Shown one piece after another: positions 41,980-54,836 of a stretch of 64,000 nt of DNA; the first letter of the stretch is position 1, and every line of letters starts with the position of its first letter. The notes beneath the pieces are model-generated. The model was given only the letters and a program-made list of their open reading frames with translations. It searched no databases and had not been told where the DNA came from. Both the position numbers and the translations under genes were made by a program. Origin of the DNA: Fragilaria radians (lineage: Eukaryota > Bacillariophyta > Fragilariophyceae > Fragilariales > Fragilariaceae). The DNA is taken from contig CAAAJI010000174.1 in assembly GCA_900642245.1 (NCBI GenBank), positions 19,669 to 83,668 of the forward strand, given 5' to 3'.

Positions 41980-44900
41980 ACACTGCCAATCAGTTGCTTG
42001 ACGTCGTTCCAAGCAACGAAGCTCAAATTTACGAGGGTTTACCAACAAAAAATACTCGGTCAAGTAATTCTGTTGATCTGCGCTTTTATGTGAAAATAGA
42101 TTTATGTGACTTAATGTCTAATTTAGGGCTTTCCAAGAGTAGTACAACTCTTCCTGATTCTCTATATTTATTATATTGTTTGATAAAATAAAGAGAGCTA
42201 AGTCAGCAATACCTTTACCTTGTGTGTCCGCAAGCTTAGCATTAATTGTCTTGCACTCTGCAAAAGGCCGCATACCATTTTCTTTTTCAAAATAAGCATT
42301 CTCCTCTGTTTCTACTTTTCTTACTTCTGGATTAATACATCTTCTTTCAGATCACAAATTATTTTCTTGACGGACCTTACAAAGCTTGTATGCTCAACAA
42401 AGATAATCTTTTGTTAGAGCATAGAGACTGCTCTTGAAAAGACTAAATGAATAGGCGGAAGAATGACCTAACTTTTTACAGAGAAAGTATAGGCAATTTA
42501 TTGTCAGAAAGGATTCAGATGAGGCTTAGGCTAATTTCCTTTTATACTTGTTTTCCCAGATACTGTGCTTACAGAATTTGAATCTAAAACAATAACCAAT
42601 TATCATGCTATCGGACATTTTACAAATAATGTGGTATCGAGTACTACCGACTGATACTTAAAATCATTTGAGTATTCTTGACTTACACGAGGTAACGTTA
42701 TTCACACGAAGGGAAGTATTATTACCATGTCAATACAATACACTCACTGATGCTCATGGCTGAAATTTAGGCTTACTGTAAGTTTTTTGTTTGCATGAAT
42801 ATATCAGGAATGTCAAATGTGGTCAAATCTTAGCATTCGCTGACTGAACGGAAGCAGTCGACATGAAGATATAGTTGCAATACAAGCACACTGCTTTTTA
42901 TAATTTGCACAAAGCATTATCCCTGTATTATCGTATATTGCTTGGGTCCTTCATCACATCTTTTACTCCCACAATCCCAGACGTCCTAGTGCCCTTGCCT
43001 TTGAATGATGTAGTATCATTATTTGTTAAGAGTGACATGGGATTATGAATAGTCTATTGGACAGTAAGGGTAGAGATTTACAGTTTAGTCCTTATTCAAT
43101 TATCCCGCTTCGTGCAATCGCGCTGTAGTGACCATTTGGCTTAGATATGACTTCATGGTCTACTGCAACAGCTTGCATCATAGGGGAATATGACAATATC
43201 ATGCATCAGGTTCATTTTCTTTATATGAAGCACAAGAGTATGTATTGCACATTTTCAACATTGTTGACTTCATTGTGATTATCATCGCTGTCACCGCTGT
43301 CAATTATATTGCCTCCAAAACTTTAAAGGTATTTGCTTCATTGTGATTATCATCGCTGTCACAGCTGTCAATTATATTGCCTCCAAAACTTTAAAGGTAT
43401 TTGAAGGATTATTGGAATAAGCATCATTGGTTCAAGGACAGGTATAGAGGGAGTATCATAATAGGTAGGATTGTTGCCCACTGTACTCTTACCATGTTTG
43501 ATTATTCTGTAAGGTCTTGTTTTTGCTGTTTCCTGTGTCCACTTCAATGTTATGCCGGCTATCAAAGTGCAATAATTGATTGTGGGCGTTCTCTTTTATC
43601 CAATTTTCGTTACATGTACGCTTAGCTTTCATACGAATAAACTTGTCAACCTTTTGTTGGCACAATGTATGACAGTATTGTCTCGTTTGGGTAGCTTGGC
43701 TGATAGTGCATTCCATTCAACTTCTGATGATGGCTATTCATAATATGGCTAAATTGTAATTGGAATAAAGAATGTTCCTGATAACAAAATGGATCAAATA
43801 CATTCATCTTAAGATATGGCAAGTCATGTTGTAGTTCCATCTTTTGCAGATTCTATAATGAAATATTCACTAGACATGCTTATATGATTGATTTATAGCT
43901 TTGATCCTGTGCTGATAGGTTACGAGTAGTTGTCTCAACGATCGAAATTAGACTTTGCAAAGCTGTTGCAACGTCGAACATGTTTTCTTCTAATGAAAAG
44001 TCAGGATCTGGAAAGGTATTTAAACCCACTTGGTACCTATATTGTAGCCGTAGCTTGGAATAGAATTCTTTAGTGAGAAGTGACTTAAATCATCTTCATC
44101 TCCATAAAGATTCCCCTGGAATTATTGAGATGTTCTTTACGGAAAAAATGTGTCACATGTAAGTCCTTTGACGTTTCCTCTTCAAATTATTCGATTATCT
44201 TCTTAGGATTTCCGTTAAATAAATTCCAATTTCTGTGATTGAATCAATGAATGGCTTCAAATTTGCATTAAACTTTATATCTGTGTTAGAATATTTACCG
44301 TTGATATGTGCTATTTTCCGTAGGGTTAAATGTTTTGGGCTTCAGCGGTATGACTTTCCTAACGTTTTATTCATTACTTTCCTTATAATCTATCCTAAGT
44401 AGATTTTTGCTTCACGAGTCTGTTCATCAATCAGTTTTTCTTACAGTCATAAGATTGCATAAAGAATTTGGTAAAGAATGATTATGGATTTCGATTCGTC
44501 GGATAATACTTTAATAATTGTTGCTTATGAGAATGGATTTCTCTCCTCTTCTTTTGAGGATTAAAACTCTCAGACTGCTTGCCATTCCTCATCTTTAATA
44601 CAGTCACTCTCATAATGTAAATACAATTTAATATTCCTAGTTTCAGAATGTAATTTGCGAAGTTTATGATCCGCACTAAATCTTCTTTCGAATTCATTAT
44701 GTTAGATTAAAAATCATGCACAATATCATGCTTGCTTTGAAGTTGGTGCCTTGCTTAGCACTTCAGCAAACCTATTCAAAGCATTTTTGTCCATATTCAC
44801 ACAGATGAAATCCTTTTAATTCTCCCTCTTTACCGATAATGATTTGTAAGCTTATTTTCCTTGCTGCCAAATTTTTTCCCCTCTCTTTTGCACTGTATGC

Positions 44901-45587
44901 TTTCCTCTTTTTTTCCCGGCAAAATGTTCCAAAATATTTACGTTAGCTGCCTTCTCAACCTTATTTAATTTTTTGATGTCAAGGAAAGATTTATATTTTT
45001 GGTAATAGAGTTATTTGAGTCATTAGCAGCAATTTAAAACCTAACTTTACATCGTTTACAACTGGGTTCGGTTTAGTAGATGTTAAAATAGATTTTCTAT
45101 AATGAAGATGATGCCTTCAAATTAAATTGCTTAACCTTAATGCTTCGAATGTCAAATGTTTCATGAAGATCGCACCAATCAGAATGTGAAATCACACAAT
45201 TTACAAGCGGTGGCAAAAATAGGAATTGATCAAAATGATGCGCAAAGACAGCATCATCCATTACGGTAAAGTAAATTGCACTCCATGGTTTCTCCAACTA
45301 GATTGGATGCATAATCAATTGGTCTTGCAACAGAGCGCGAAAGGTTATACCGCGACGAATCATTATTTTATCTCAAGATTTCACTCTTCTAGATTTTATT
45401 CAGACATGTGAAGTTTGAGAAAGCTATGAAAATTGTATGCTAAACGATGTAACGCCGCAACTTTAGGAAGTGTCTCAGAAAATGAAAATGTGACATTATA
45501 ATCCAATTTAAATATTAATTCCATTTATCGGTCATGAATATCATTTCCCTATTCTCATGCCTAAAGATACATGAGCACTTTTCAGTC
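41980..45587. other. Long AT-rich intergenic region with one tandem duplication
   Basis: 3.6 kb without a supported gene. The clear structure is the two-copy 68-bp tandem duplication at 43268-43403. Open frames elsewhere are short and overlap on both strands. Confidence 0.55.
43268..43403. repeat. Two-copy tandem duplication, 68-bp unit
   Basis: The units at 43268-43335 and 43336-43403 differ by a single visible base (cacc versus caca in the ctgtcac...gctg part). Near identity points to a recent event. Confidence 0.92.
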
Positions 45588-45977
45588 TTAGTTTCCAACT
45601 GTCTCAGTAACTGTGATTGTTTTGCTGCCTGTTGGTTTGATTCGTTTTGGAGCAGTCAAAGTAAGGACTCCATATTCCAAATTTGCCTTCATATTGTCAA
45701 AATCCACAGTATTGGGATCGATAGAAAATGACCGGATAAACTTCGATTCATTTCCAGCAATCTTTCTCTCTCCACTTACTCGCAACACCTTGTCTACTAG
45801 TTGAACCTTAAGATCGCTAGCTTTAACACCAGGTAGGTCAATAGTTACTGTAATGGCGTCCTCCGTTTCGTGAACATGATGATTTCCTAATGATGAACCA
45901 TGACGAACGTTAAGTGAAGGGGATACATTGGGACCAAAGATGTCATTGAAAAAAGGATCTTGATGAAATAATGCCAT
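45588..45977 (-). CDS. Small heat-shock protein (Hsp20/alpha-crystallin), copy 2
   Basis: 129 residues, the same length as copy 1. It has the same alpha-crystallin landmarks (HETEDAITVTIDLPGVKASD, LRVSGERK, FIRSFSIDP, LEYGVLTLTAPK) and differs by scattered substitutions, mostly in the N-arm and the last 15 residues. The gene is on the opposite strand, about 23 kb away, and shares promoter blocks with copy 1, so the duplication included upstream DNA. Confidence 0.93.
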   Translation of the reverse strand: MALFHQDPFFNDIFGPNVSPSLNVRHGSSLGNHHVHETEDAITVTIDLPGVKASDLKVQLVDKVLRVSGERKIAGNESKFIRSFSIDPNTVDFDNMKANLEYGVLTLTAPKRIKPTGSKTITVTETVGN

Positions 45978-46018
45978 TTGTTCTTTTTTCTTTCGTTGAG
46001 AAGCACTTGAATACTCTG

Positions 46019-46035
46019 GTCGTGAAAAATGAAAT
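46019..46035 (-). promoter_or_regulatory. Second conserved block in sHSP gene 2 promoter
   Basis: The 17-mer, read on the minus strand, is identical to 22557-22573 in the copy 1 promoter. It lies about 41 bp upstream of the ATG at 45977. Confidence 0.6.
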
Positions 46036-46091
46036 ATATGGGAATTGTGAAAGAGATTATGAAGTCAAATTTGGTGCATAGTGGGGACACG

Positions 46092-46104
46092 GATGTTCTT
46101 CGAG
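46092..46104 (-). promoter_or_regulatory. Heat-shock-element-like motif upstream of sHSP gene 2
   Basis: On the minus strand this is ctcgaagaacatc, identical to the copy 1 motif. Here the flank supplies a proper inverted pair (gcTTCtcGAAga), so it fits the heat-shock factor consensus TTCnnGAA better than copy 1 does. Confidence 0.7.
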
Positions 46105-46414
46105 AAGCATATCCAAGAGTATCGGTGTCATACCAGGACGTTGCTATTTTGGTTCTCTTTGAATAAAATCATCCCACACGGCTTCGGTTTGTCTTTCCAC
46201 GAATCAAAAATCATCTGAAATCATCTTATTCCTTTTTGTTTCCGGGTATGAATTTTGTGCGTTCGACTCCGGGAGAAGAAGCCTTTCGAGAACGCATAAC
46301 AAACAGGGCACTATGCACAATTTTTTTTATTGAGCACGTTGGAGAAAGAATTAACAGAATTGTAAAAAGGGGAGGAACACATTTAATTTTCTTTCTTACC
46401 AAGCATATGGCTTA

Positions 46415-46542
46415 CTAATCTATGCCCTGGGTTGCTTCCAACTCCTTTTCAATCAGTCTGGGTGAGAATTTGAGAAGGCTAATCTATGCCCTGGGTTGCT
46501 TCCAACTCCTTTTCAATCAGTCTGGGTGAGAATCTGAGAAGG
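46415..46542. repeat. Two-copy tandem duplication, 64-bp unit
   Basis: The units start at 46415 and 46479 (ctaatctatgccctgggttg...) and differ by one visible base (gaatttgag versus gaatctgag). No coding role is evident. Confidence 0.92.
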
Positions 46543-49045
46543 CCAATTGGATGTCAAAATCAAATGGCTGGATCTTGGCTTCATTAGAGACTACAAGTGG
46601 AAAAGCTTGGAGAATACCATAGATCAATGGTGACTTCAGAAGTATTTGGAGCTGGAGAATGCTTGGAAGTCTTGCCTTTGAGTCCTGTGCGCTGTCATTC
46701 AATGCAATCAATTCAACTGACACATCTGTGTGAATCAAATGCTTAACAGGTGATGGTTGAATTATCTCTATAGGCTCATAGGCCTTGTGAATGTGGTAAA
46801 TTTGATCTTATTAACATTAATTTATACCCCCACTCAAGCTTGGAAGCAAATAATTAGAATGTTCAATGCAAAGATGCATGTTGTTCTCAAGTCTTTTCAG
46901 AAGCCAGGCGGATTGTTGTTTTCAGCAAATGTCAGTAAAGCTGCGAGGTTATCATCAAGTGTAACATGAGACTTTGCAGTGATCCATGCATACATATAAG
47001 TTCAAATCATTGGCTATCGTTGCCGCAGTTTGGATTGCATTTTCTACAGCTCCATTTTTATGAAAGAAACTTTGATAATGATCTTAACATGCCATATCAC
47101 CATAAAGAAATTTGATACTTTTCGAATGAAATATTCTATTGTAGGCTGCAGGTTTCCCTTATTTGCTTGCAATAAAACGGCATAGCAAAATAGTTGTTCA
47201 AAATATTCCGGAGCACTTGCGTCAAACTTTGATCATAAATTCTGACTGTCACTAAAATAACTGTCCTGGAGTCGCATGAAGACATAAATTGTCGCAAAAC
47301 ACTATGATGTAGAGAAGAAAAACATGATATAAGTTCCATGCCTTTACTTTCATCATCTAAATGCTTTTGAATGCTTAAAAACATTAGAAGGAAGCTCATG
47401 CACTTCATCTATACACTGACATGACTGTATTCACATAACTCATGAATATTAGTCACCTGACTTCAAGAATTTTACTAAATTGAAAAAAACTTATAGAATA
47501 TATCTTTGCGTCAGCAACCGAGATATTTGCATTCCTTGCAGGTCTCAATTGTGGCTAGAGTAATCTAGGATCGGAACAAGTTCTGACTAGTGCAATAATG
47601 TAAAAAGGCAAAATCATTGTTTACCTTCTTAGCCCTTAGTCTCAGAAGATTGTTTCAATACAGTTGCTTGCAAAAGTCATAACTTATCCATCAAAATCAT
47701 CTTCGCCATCTAACTCAGTATGGTAAGGATAAAAAATGAGTTGGATGGCAACAGTGAATAATTCATCAACATCTCTGCCCCTCTTAAATAAATAGTGATG
47801 AAAGAAAATTCCTAGATATTTCACCATTGTTTTTACGATGAACATGCGCTACCATGACTAAGTGCTAACCCCTGATTATCCCTGGTAGTTGTCAGAACAC
47901 ACATATCTTATTGATTTTAAGTAACTCCTTGACTTGAGATAGAAGAAATAATCAGATGCAAACGATTTTAGAGATGATGCAAATACTTCTTTTCTTGCAC
48001 AGATAGTGTGTACTGATTTTATTTTTTGATTGGATAATGTACAGTTACTGTGATTCAAGGTTTGCTCGCAATTTTAGAAGGTAAATATTACTTTTCTGCA
48101 GCAAGCTTTGATGATACTGAAAATCAGAATTCCAATGGAGAAGAAGATGTGTATTCAGGCTTTGTTTGCACACAGGTGGTCAGGAATTTTATTGTTAGGT
48201 AAACTATTCTTTGGTGTATTTATGATTCTTGTGATTGTAGCATTTCCTTTGTCTAAAAATGTTTAGGAGGCCATGTTTTAGTTGAAGGAAAATTGTTATA
48301 TGGGCTAAACTGCAGAAAGCTTTTATAATCATGTCATGGCAATCCATAGCTTGATGCACTTTTTTAGCCTAGAAAAACAGAGCCGGCGAAAACAATAATT
48401 GCTGGAAAAGGGATCATTACTTTTGACCAATAAGTAGTCACTTCAAATTTACGTTAACGTAATCATCATTGAAAGCCCCGAATGAGGACCCTTCGCTAAA
48501 TCGAAAAACTTCCTTTTGAAGATGTACAAACAATGGTTGGGAGTCCTGGGTATGTGGGCTCAGCATTTTCCTTGGCTTTCTTGGAATTCCAAATCAATTC
48601 TTGCTTTGGAATGTCTGGGTACTTCTGCAGCACATTTCTCAGCTTTGCACCATTCAAATACATTTGCACTGCTGCTGACAACCAATTTACAATGTATTTT
48701 TGTCATCCTTGTGATTAAGTTGTTCAGATCACAAGAACTGATGAAAATACCTTATGCCATGCAACAAATTTTATTTTTGTTTCAATCTGGTGATTTTAGT
48801 GTACCAACATTATGGGCCACAAACTGATATATAACAGCAATCATACTGCAGATTTTGAAAATACCAATTATCCTGTTTTACGTTACGGTTGGAGTTTGAA
48901 ATGAAAATGCCGTTGGCGTTTAAAGACTAAATTTATTGGTTCACTTCTTAAACAGCACAGAGTATCTTCTTGTTGGGATTGTGTACCTCGGGTGGTCTTG
49001 GTTTTCATTCGGTGTGATATCGCTCCTAGTTATTCCAATCTCATC

Positions 49046-50276
49046 ATGTCCGAACGTACTAAAAAGAGAAAAGGTTTGTCATCTTTATTCCGTCGGAGGA
49101 AGATATCCTCCAGATCTGAAGAGGGTAGTCTACTGGGACATGAGAGAAAAGTGAATAATCATGAGGAACAACGTAATACGAATAAAACACCAGTGGTTAC
49201 AAGCAATCAAAGAAACAACCAGCGGACACGGACGACGGATTCGACAAAAATATCAGAATCGATAGGGGTTGCTACACCCACTACGGATCGTACATCTCTT
49301 CCGATTTTGAGTCCGCCACCCACAAATGGAGGTACTAAACATGCTGTGACTCCAGCTTTGAAGCAACAATCGAAACGTCGTATATCCATATCTAATTTGA
49401 GAAAGCCACCGTCACCATTACCCAGCGTTCCACGACAAGTTTCAATTGTTTCAACGAAACCTGAATCAACATCCTGGTTCTCACGTACAGAATATTTTCA
49501 AAAGATAACTAATTGGGCATTTGATTTGGTAGATACAGATGGAAGTGGATGTGTCGATGAAAAGGTGTGTTTTGATCCTCACATTAAAATTACAACTACT
49601 TCATTTGGAGTACTTTCCGTATTTCATTAATTTATCGAACAATAATCGACTAATATTGTTGTTTTGCTATTTCGTTCAGGAACTTTATTCAGGTCTGTTA
49701 TTGATTCATTTGAAATTGGGGAGTTATGCAGGTCCTGCGGCGTGTCGTCCAGTGTCACGTAAACAAGTTCGAGACGTCTTTCAAAAGCGTGATGTGGATG
49801 GAAGTGGTTCACTGGATAGAGACGAATTTGGAGAAGTTATAGCAGTATTATTTGGTAATGTCATGACTAGAGTCATTGCACAGTGGAGCCTAACACTTCT
49901 CATTGTACCGATGGTTGCCAAGTTAGTTCTCGATTTCCTTTATTGGTTAGTGATCGATGTCATTTGGGATGCGATTGTAAATCTCGAAGACTATGAGGCT
50001 ATCGAATACATCTTTGTTACTCGATGCCATCAGATTGGGGCGTGGTTATGCCATCAAATACCGGATCTATGGCTAACTCAAGGTGTGAAACTGATTTCCA
50101 AAGTTCAAGGAATGTTTGATATGGTTCCGGATTCCGTTTGGGACACAGTTCCGGTGACACTGATATCATGCATATTAGGATGTCTGGCAGTACCTTATAT
50201 TATTTTCAGAATTGATGATTTTTTTCAATCATTGGCTGACAAAGACAAAAAAGCAAAGAAAATTTCAAGAGAGTAG
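49046..50276 (+). CDS. EF-hand membrane protein
   Basis: Two exons: 49046-49564 and 49680-50276, with a 115-bp GT-AG intron; 371 residues. A basic, Ser/Thr/Pro-rich N-terminal half (about 140 residues, with SKRRISISNLRKPPSP) precedes an EF-hand pair. Loop 1 is D163-T-D165-G-S167-G-C-V-D171-E-K-E174; the intron falls just before E174, the position-12 ligand. Loop 2 is DVDGSGSLDRDE. After these come hydrophobic stretches (TLLIVPMVAKLVLDFLYWLV and LISCILGCLAVPYIIF) and a lysine-rich end. This suggests a calcium-responsive protein held in a membrane, with the EF-hands on the cytosolic side. No transporter or enzyme motif is seen. Confidence 0.83.
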
Positions 50277-50433
50277 AAAGAAGAAGAACAAAAAGAATTG
50301 AAGAAGAAGATGAAAGGATGTAAGACTAAAAATGTATAGTGAAATTTGAAGCAACAATTTTCAAGACATAGGGGTGCCAAAGCTGTATGATTTAGTTTGT
50401 CTTATAGTAATAATATTTGAATCATTGAAGAAA

Positions 50434-52211
50434 TTATGATGACCATTGACTTGCAAAACCGACTGAGACTGCCATGGTCAAACTCAATATCAATGGACAG
50501 ACGGCATATTGCCAAGCAATTACCCTGGCAATACTCTCTTTTGCACCGCCACTAAGCTCCACCATCACCATTACATTGTTAGCAGTGGGTGTGAGGAATA
50601 CAATCATTAAAACCAGATACACAGATGCATCAATATCCTCTGGAATATGAAAGAGATATTCCTTACATAAGATGACTGACGCAACTCCAACCACGGGTAA
50701 CACCAGGAGCTTCCCAATTACAATGGCAGTCATTGTACGGGACGACATTAGTCCTATTGCATTACTGGAAGAGGAGAGGTGACTTTGAGACAACGTGACA
50801 CCTAGAATCATCATATTGATTGGAACAGCTGCTAGGCCCACTGCGTACAATCCATCAAACATCCATTCCAAAGGAGCATTGTCACTACGGTCAACTAAAT
50901 CCACGAAGAGACCTCGCAATCTAGGAATCGATGCAACAGTTATTCCTGCCATGGCACCCATGACTGGCGGTTGGAAGACTCGAGATAAAATGTTGATCGT
51001 TGTTCCCCAACAAGTGCCAGCATCTTCATCGATGGTAATCATCTTCTTCTGCTCGACGTCGACCGTATCTTGTTGTGCCATGACCAAGGAGGACGAGGCC
51101 ATTTGGATTTCTGGGGGTAACAATCGTGTAGATTCTAGAACACAATCGTCGGGTGCAGGTTGTTCCGAGGCATGCTCGTGATGAGCTTCCAGCTCGGCTT
51201 GTTCTCGTCCAAAGGAAACCAAGTCGGCTTCTGAAATATAAAGTGACGCATCCGTTTCTCCCATACCACGGCGACTTTTTGAATAGAAGCATTCCATTGG
51301 TTTGTTGTTCAAAACATTTCGGTTCAATGACCGATACGATCGTGACGGCCCATCATGTTGCGCAATGGGTACCATTTCTTCACCGTCCTCCATCGAATCC
51401 ATAGTGTCCATTTTGGACAACGGATTAGCTGAAGAAACAGATAATGTTGTGTTGGTTGTTTCGATTGCTTCTTCGATGGGAGCCAATAACCAGCCACCGA
51501 TAGACCATTGAAGGATAGGATACGTCAAAAGATACACACTTAAAAATAAAGCAGGATCAATTTTTCCCAATTCCGTAGTTGTTGGGAAATTAGCATGAAC
51601 GACAGCCAATAACGTAATGGGAAGGCCAGTTGAATTGGAGAAGGCACAAGCTGCAAGGACACTCCGAATTTGAGATTTGGGTGTACCAGAAAGTTCAGCC
51701 GCTAGGTAACCCACCAAAAGACCACAACCAACCACATAAAGAGGCCACAACAGGACTATCCATACATCACCCAACGATTCCGCAATGTTGGGACATGGAT
51801 CAGAACTTCCAAAAGCAGAAGGTGTGGCGACAAATGCAATCAATTTTTTTTGTAAAACGAGACATTGGTTATTCATTTCAAAATTGACATATATATACAT
51901 TTATCGATCTCCAGCTACAGACCATGACAAACATTCTACACACATACACAAACAGAAAAGACATACCTCCAATCTTGATTGCAATAAATTACCTTCGTAA
52001 AAAGGAATAGTGGAATCGTAACTTGTTGAGAAATCAAAGCAAGTGTACGCTTACCTTCCCCCACAACATATCCACTCCGATGAAGATAAATTCCAACGAC
52101 TGCCAAGGTACAAGCAGTTCCAACCGATCGAATTGAAGCAAGGAATGTAGAATAGATTTGGGATGCCTTTTCAGGTAGGAAGACATCTACGTCATTGATC
52201 GACGCAGACAT
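50434..52211 (-). CDS. PIN/PILS-like auxin efflux carrier family protein
   Basis: Two exons: 52211-51967 and 51805-50434, with a 161-bp intron inferred from matching phase; 538 residues. It belongs to the membrane transport family that includes plant PIN and PILS proteins and yeast homologues. Exon 1 gives the first spans (GTACTLAVVGIYLHRSGYVV, ISQQVTIPLFLFTKVIY). Exon 2 has DVWIVLLWPLYVVGCGLLVG, the signature AACAFSNSTGLPITLLAVVH and further spans. A long hydrophilic, acidic loop follows (about 51470-51020), then the C-terminal half (FQPPVMGAMAGITVAS, AAVPINMMILGVTL, LVLMIVFLTPTANNVMVMVE). The loop between two bundles is the PILS arrangement. Substrate is unknown; ER location is common in PILS proteins. 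Confidence 0.87.
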
Positions 52212-54836
52212 ATGTGAGGATTATGATGAATTCTTGCTCCGTTTGGTTTGTTCCAACCAGCTCTTTAGACTTGTTTTATTGGTATTCTTGATTTCCAACA
52301 CAAGAGAGGCAACCCCGACTGACAATTGAAATGATGTACCTTTTTCATTATTAGGGGCAATAAAACACATGTACCAACGAGCCCACCACCGGTACTCGTT
52401 GTGCAAAAAATTCAAAGTGACGTGTAAACCCTTGTTTTTCATTGGCCCTTCCCTGAATATTGTTTCATTCCTCATTCACTTAATTTCCATGTCCATTCCT
52501 CACCATCACTATGGACGTGGAGGAGGAATCTAACTCAAGTATTTAATAGACATATATATTGGCCACAATAGAATCATCCGTAGGTTATTCTGATATTCCA
52601 AAGTGTGGAAAACATGGCATTGAGCATTGAAAAGTAAGGGTGGCAGGCTTTCTCAATTTTAGGAATAAATAAGACAGGACAGCATTCTTGATCATTAGTA
52701 CAAACACTTGATTATCAAAAGAATTCAGTACTGCACCAAGGTGCTAGGCATTTCAAATGTTAGAATTGATAACTAGAAAGTGAGGGAACATATAATACCC
52801 AAAATGGAAATTTATCTTTAAAGGGCATTGAATACATCCAAACTTATCATGCGTTATACATACGAGTCAATCAATTCTAGATGCGCATACTATACCATCA
52901 AAAGACACCATCATAACTAGAGTATTTTGATTGGAAAAGTTTGAAGCAGTATTTATCTTGACATGTCAAAGGCGTTGAACCAATCCACTCAATTAACACA
53001 AGTAGGGTTGAAGAAAGGATGAAGAACAATAAGGGCATTGTGAAGCTAAGTCAAGCACAAACTTACCTCTGATACACTAATTTGAATGTCAAAGGGGTGT
53101 TATTGGGAGTTTGAAGCCCTGGATACTCCAAGAAGGAAGAACTATAGCCATTGACCGTTGACAACATTTTTTGGGATGTACCATGTTCAATCACATGGGG
53201 CAAGACCGTTGACAACACTTTTTGGGATGTATCATGGTCAATCACATGGGGCAAGGCAAACAATTTCGGATGGATAGCAACTAGAGAAGCAAGAATGTAT
53301 GGTGGATTCTCAATCGATAATCTTAGAAAGATAGAAAACATCTAACAAGAACTGTTAACTTTCTAAGTCAAAACCCTAATGGAGGATAATGGCTGACATG
53401 AAACGCAACTCAATTCCAGTAATTTTTTCATTGGAAGAGTTCTACAAAAGACCCAGCACTTGAGAAAAGTAAGTTGAAGTAAAAATTGTATGTCTTCTCC
53501 AACGCAGTGATGCTTTTTGCTCAAAGGTCTTAATTAATTTATTTCCTAAACTCTCAGCTGTCTTTCTGTGTAATTCTTTTTAAACATGTCCGAGAATCTT
53601 GTGAAAATTTTCGATCTCCATAGTCTCTATCAAGGCCACGTGTTCCAACATGCCACAGGCTCCGGATTGATTGGTTGTGGGATACGACTCCTGAGGGGTT
53701 GATGGTTTGATTCTATCTCTCACACTCTCCCTTCCTGATGGTAAGCTCTTGACCTGATTTTACCCCTGTTGGATTCATACACTAAACACAATTCTGTGAA
53801 GCCAGGAAGGAACATTAAACTAGACAAAGACAGCATTCTTCCATCATTTTCAGTACTATCGTTCTCAACTTTCCATTTTTTGTCAATGTCAAAGTTGATT
53901 TTCCTAAGCCCAAGCTTTTTTGTATAAATTCAAACAGTATCATTTAATGTCTAGTAACTTGAAGCAGACTGTCTCCTGAGTATACTTCGCTTCAACTGTT
54001 GCAGTATTCAATTCGATTTCGCTTCTTTGGTTTACTTTTGCATTTTCCTTTTCCTCTTTTATTGTTATTCAAAACGTTAAGGGTCACTCATCTGTCCACC
54101 TTTTCACAATACTTGTTTAGGTGGGTTCTTTGTTAACTTTCGTTGTGTGTGGCAATATTTTCCACTAAGATAACAATTTCCTTTGTATTGTTCCTTGTCT
54201 GCTTTTGAAATAATGCCATGTGACCGTTTGTGATGGTTTCCTTTTTCTCCAATCCTTCGTATTGGCTCTTAGATTGATCTTGATTTTCTGTATATAAAGT
54301 GTTTCTTCACCCAGCTAATATTCAAGCAGGTCAACAATCTTTTCATATTCTTCAGGTAAATTTAGTGTATGGATCCTATAGTCCTTCTTGCAATTTGGCT
54401 GACGTGATTAGGCCTGAGGAATCTGGATTAAAAGGAGGTTTTTAAAGTTGTAACAGAGCTTCATGAAAGTGATATTGTTGGGAGTGTGAGTTTAACAAAT
54501 TCAAATACTACGTATGATTGTCACAGTATAATCACATCACAATTTAGATTCGAATTTTTGGGAATGAATAAGTGGATTGCCAAAAATATTTCGAATCCAT
54601 TGTAAGTTCCTTTATCTAGGTAGTAGTTGGTAGCAAAAAATGGATTGCTTGAAATAGGTGATAAAAATCAAGAAACTCTTAAATTATTAGACTTAACATT
54701 AGTTCTTATGAATAAAGAAATATCTACAATGCCAAGACTTCAAGGAGAGCCTAGCGAGTTAGCCCCTGATGATTAATTTGTAAATGTATGTCAAAGGAAG
54801 CAATGACGTTACTTCCACGGTGCTCGATTCATTAGT
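52212..54836. other. Intergenic region with a coding-frame tandem duplication
   Basis: 2.6 kb with no supported gene. It contains the 51-bp duplication at 53154-53255. The other open frames are short and have no motif. Confidence 0.55.
53154..53255. repeat. Two-copy tandem duplication, 51-bp unit
   Basis: The units start at 53154 and 53205 (accgttgacaaca...ggggcaag) and differ at a few bases. Since 51 is a multiple of three, both strands keep open frames through it (plus strand T-V-D-N-x-F-W-D-V-x-x-S-I-T-W-G-K twice). I do not take this as proof of a gene. Confidence 0.9.

Larger units (their letters stand above)
45978..49045. other. Intergenic region with sHSP promoter and a tandem duplication
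   Basis: The first 130 bp is the sHSP copy 2 promoter. A possible short frame begins at ATG 46247 (MNFVRSTPGEEAFRERITNR) but lacks support. A 64-bp tandem duplication lies at 46415-46542. The remainder has no recognised gene. Confidence 0.55.

Noticed and set aside
46247..46418. Short frame MNFVRSTPGEEAFRERITNR upstream of and divergent from sHSP copy 2
   Set aside because: It looks protein-like for about 20 codons only, then degenerates. No splice partner was found.
48496..48681. Minus-strand frame reminiscent of a helix-turn-helix of DDE transposases
   Set aside because: The similarity is vague and an equally long open frame exists on the other strand.
53063..53345. Open frames on both strands through the 51-bp tandem duplication
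   Set aside because: The openness follows from duplicating a unit divisible by three; there is no other evidence of a gene.
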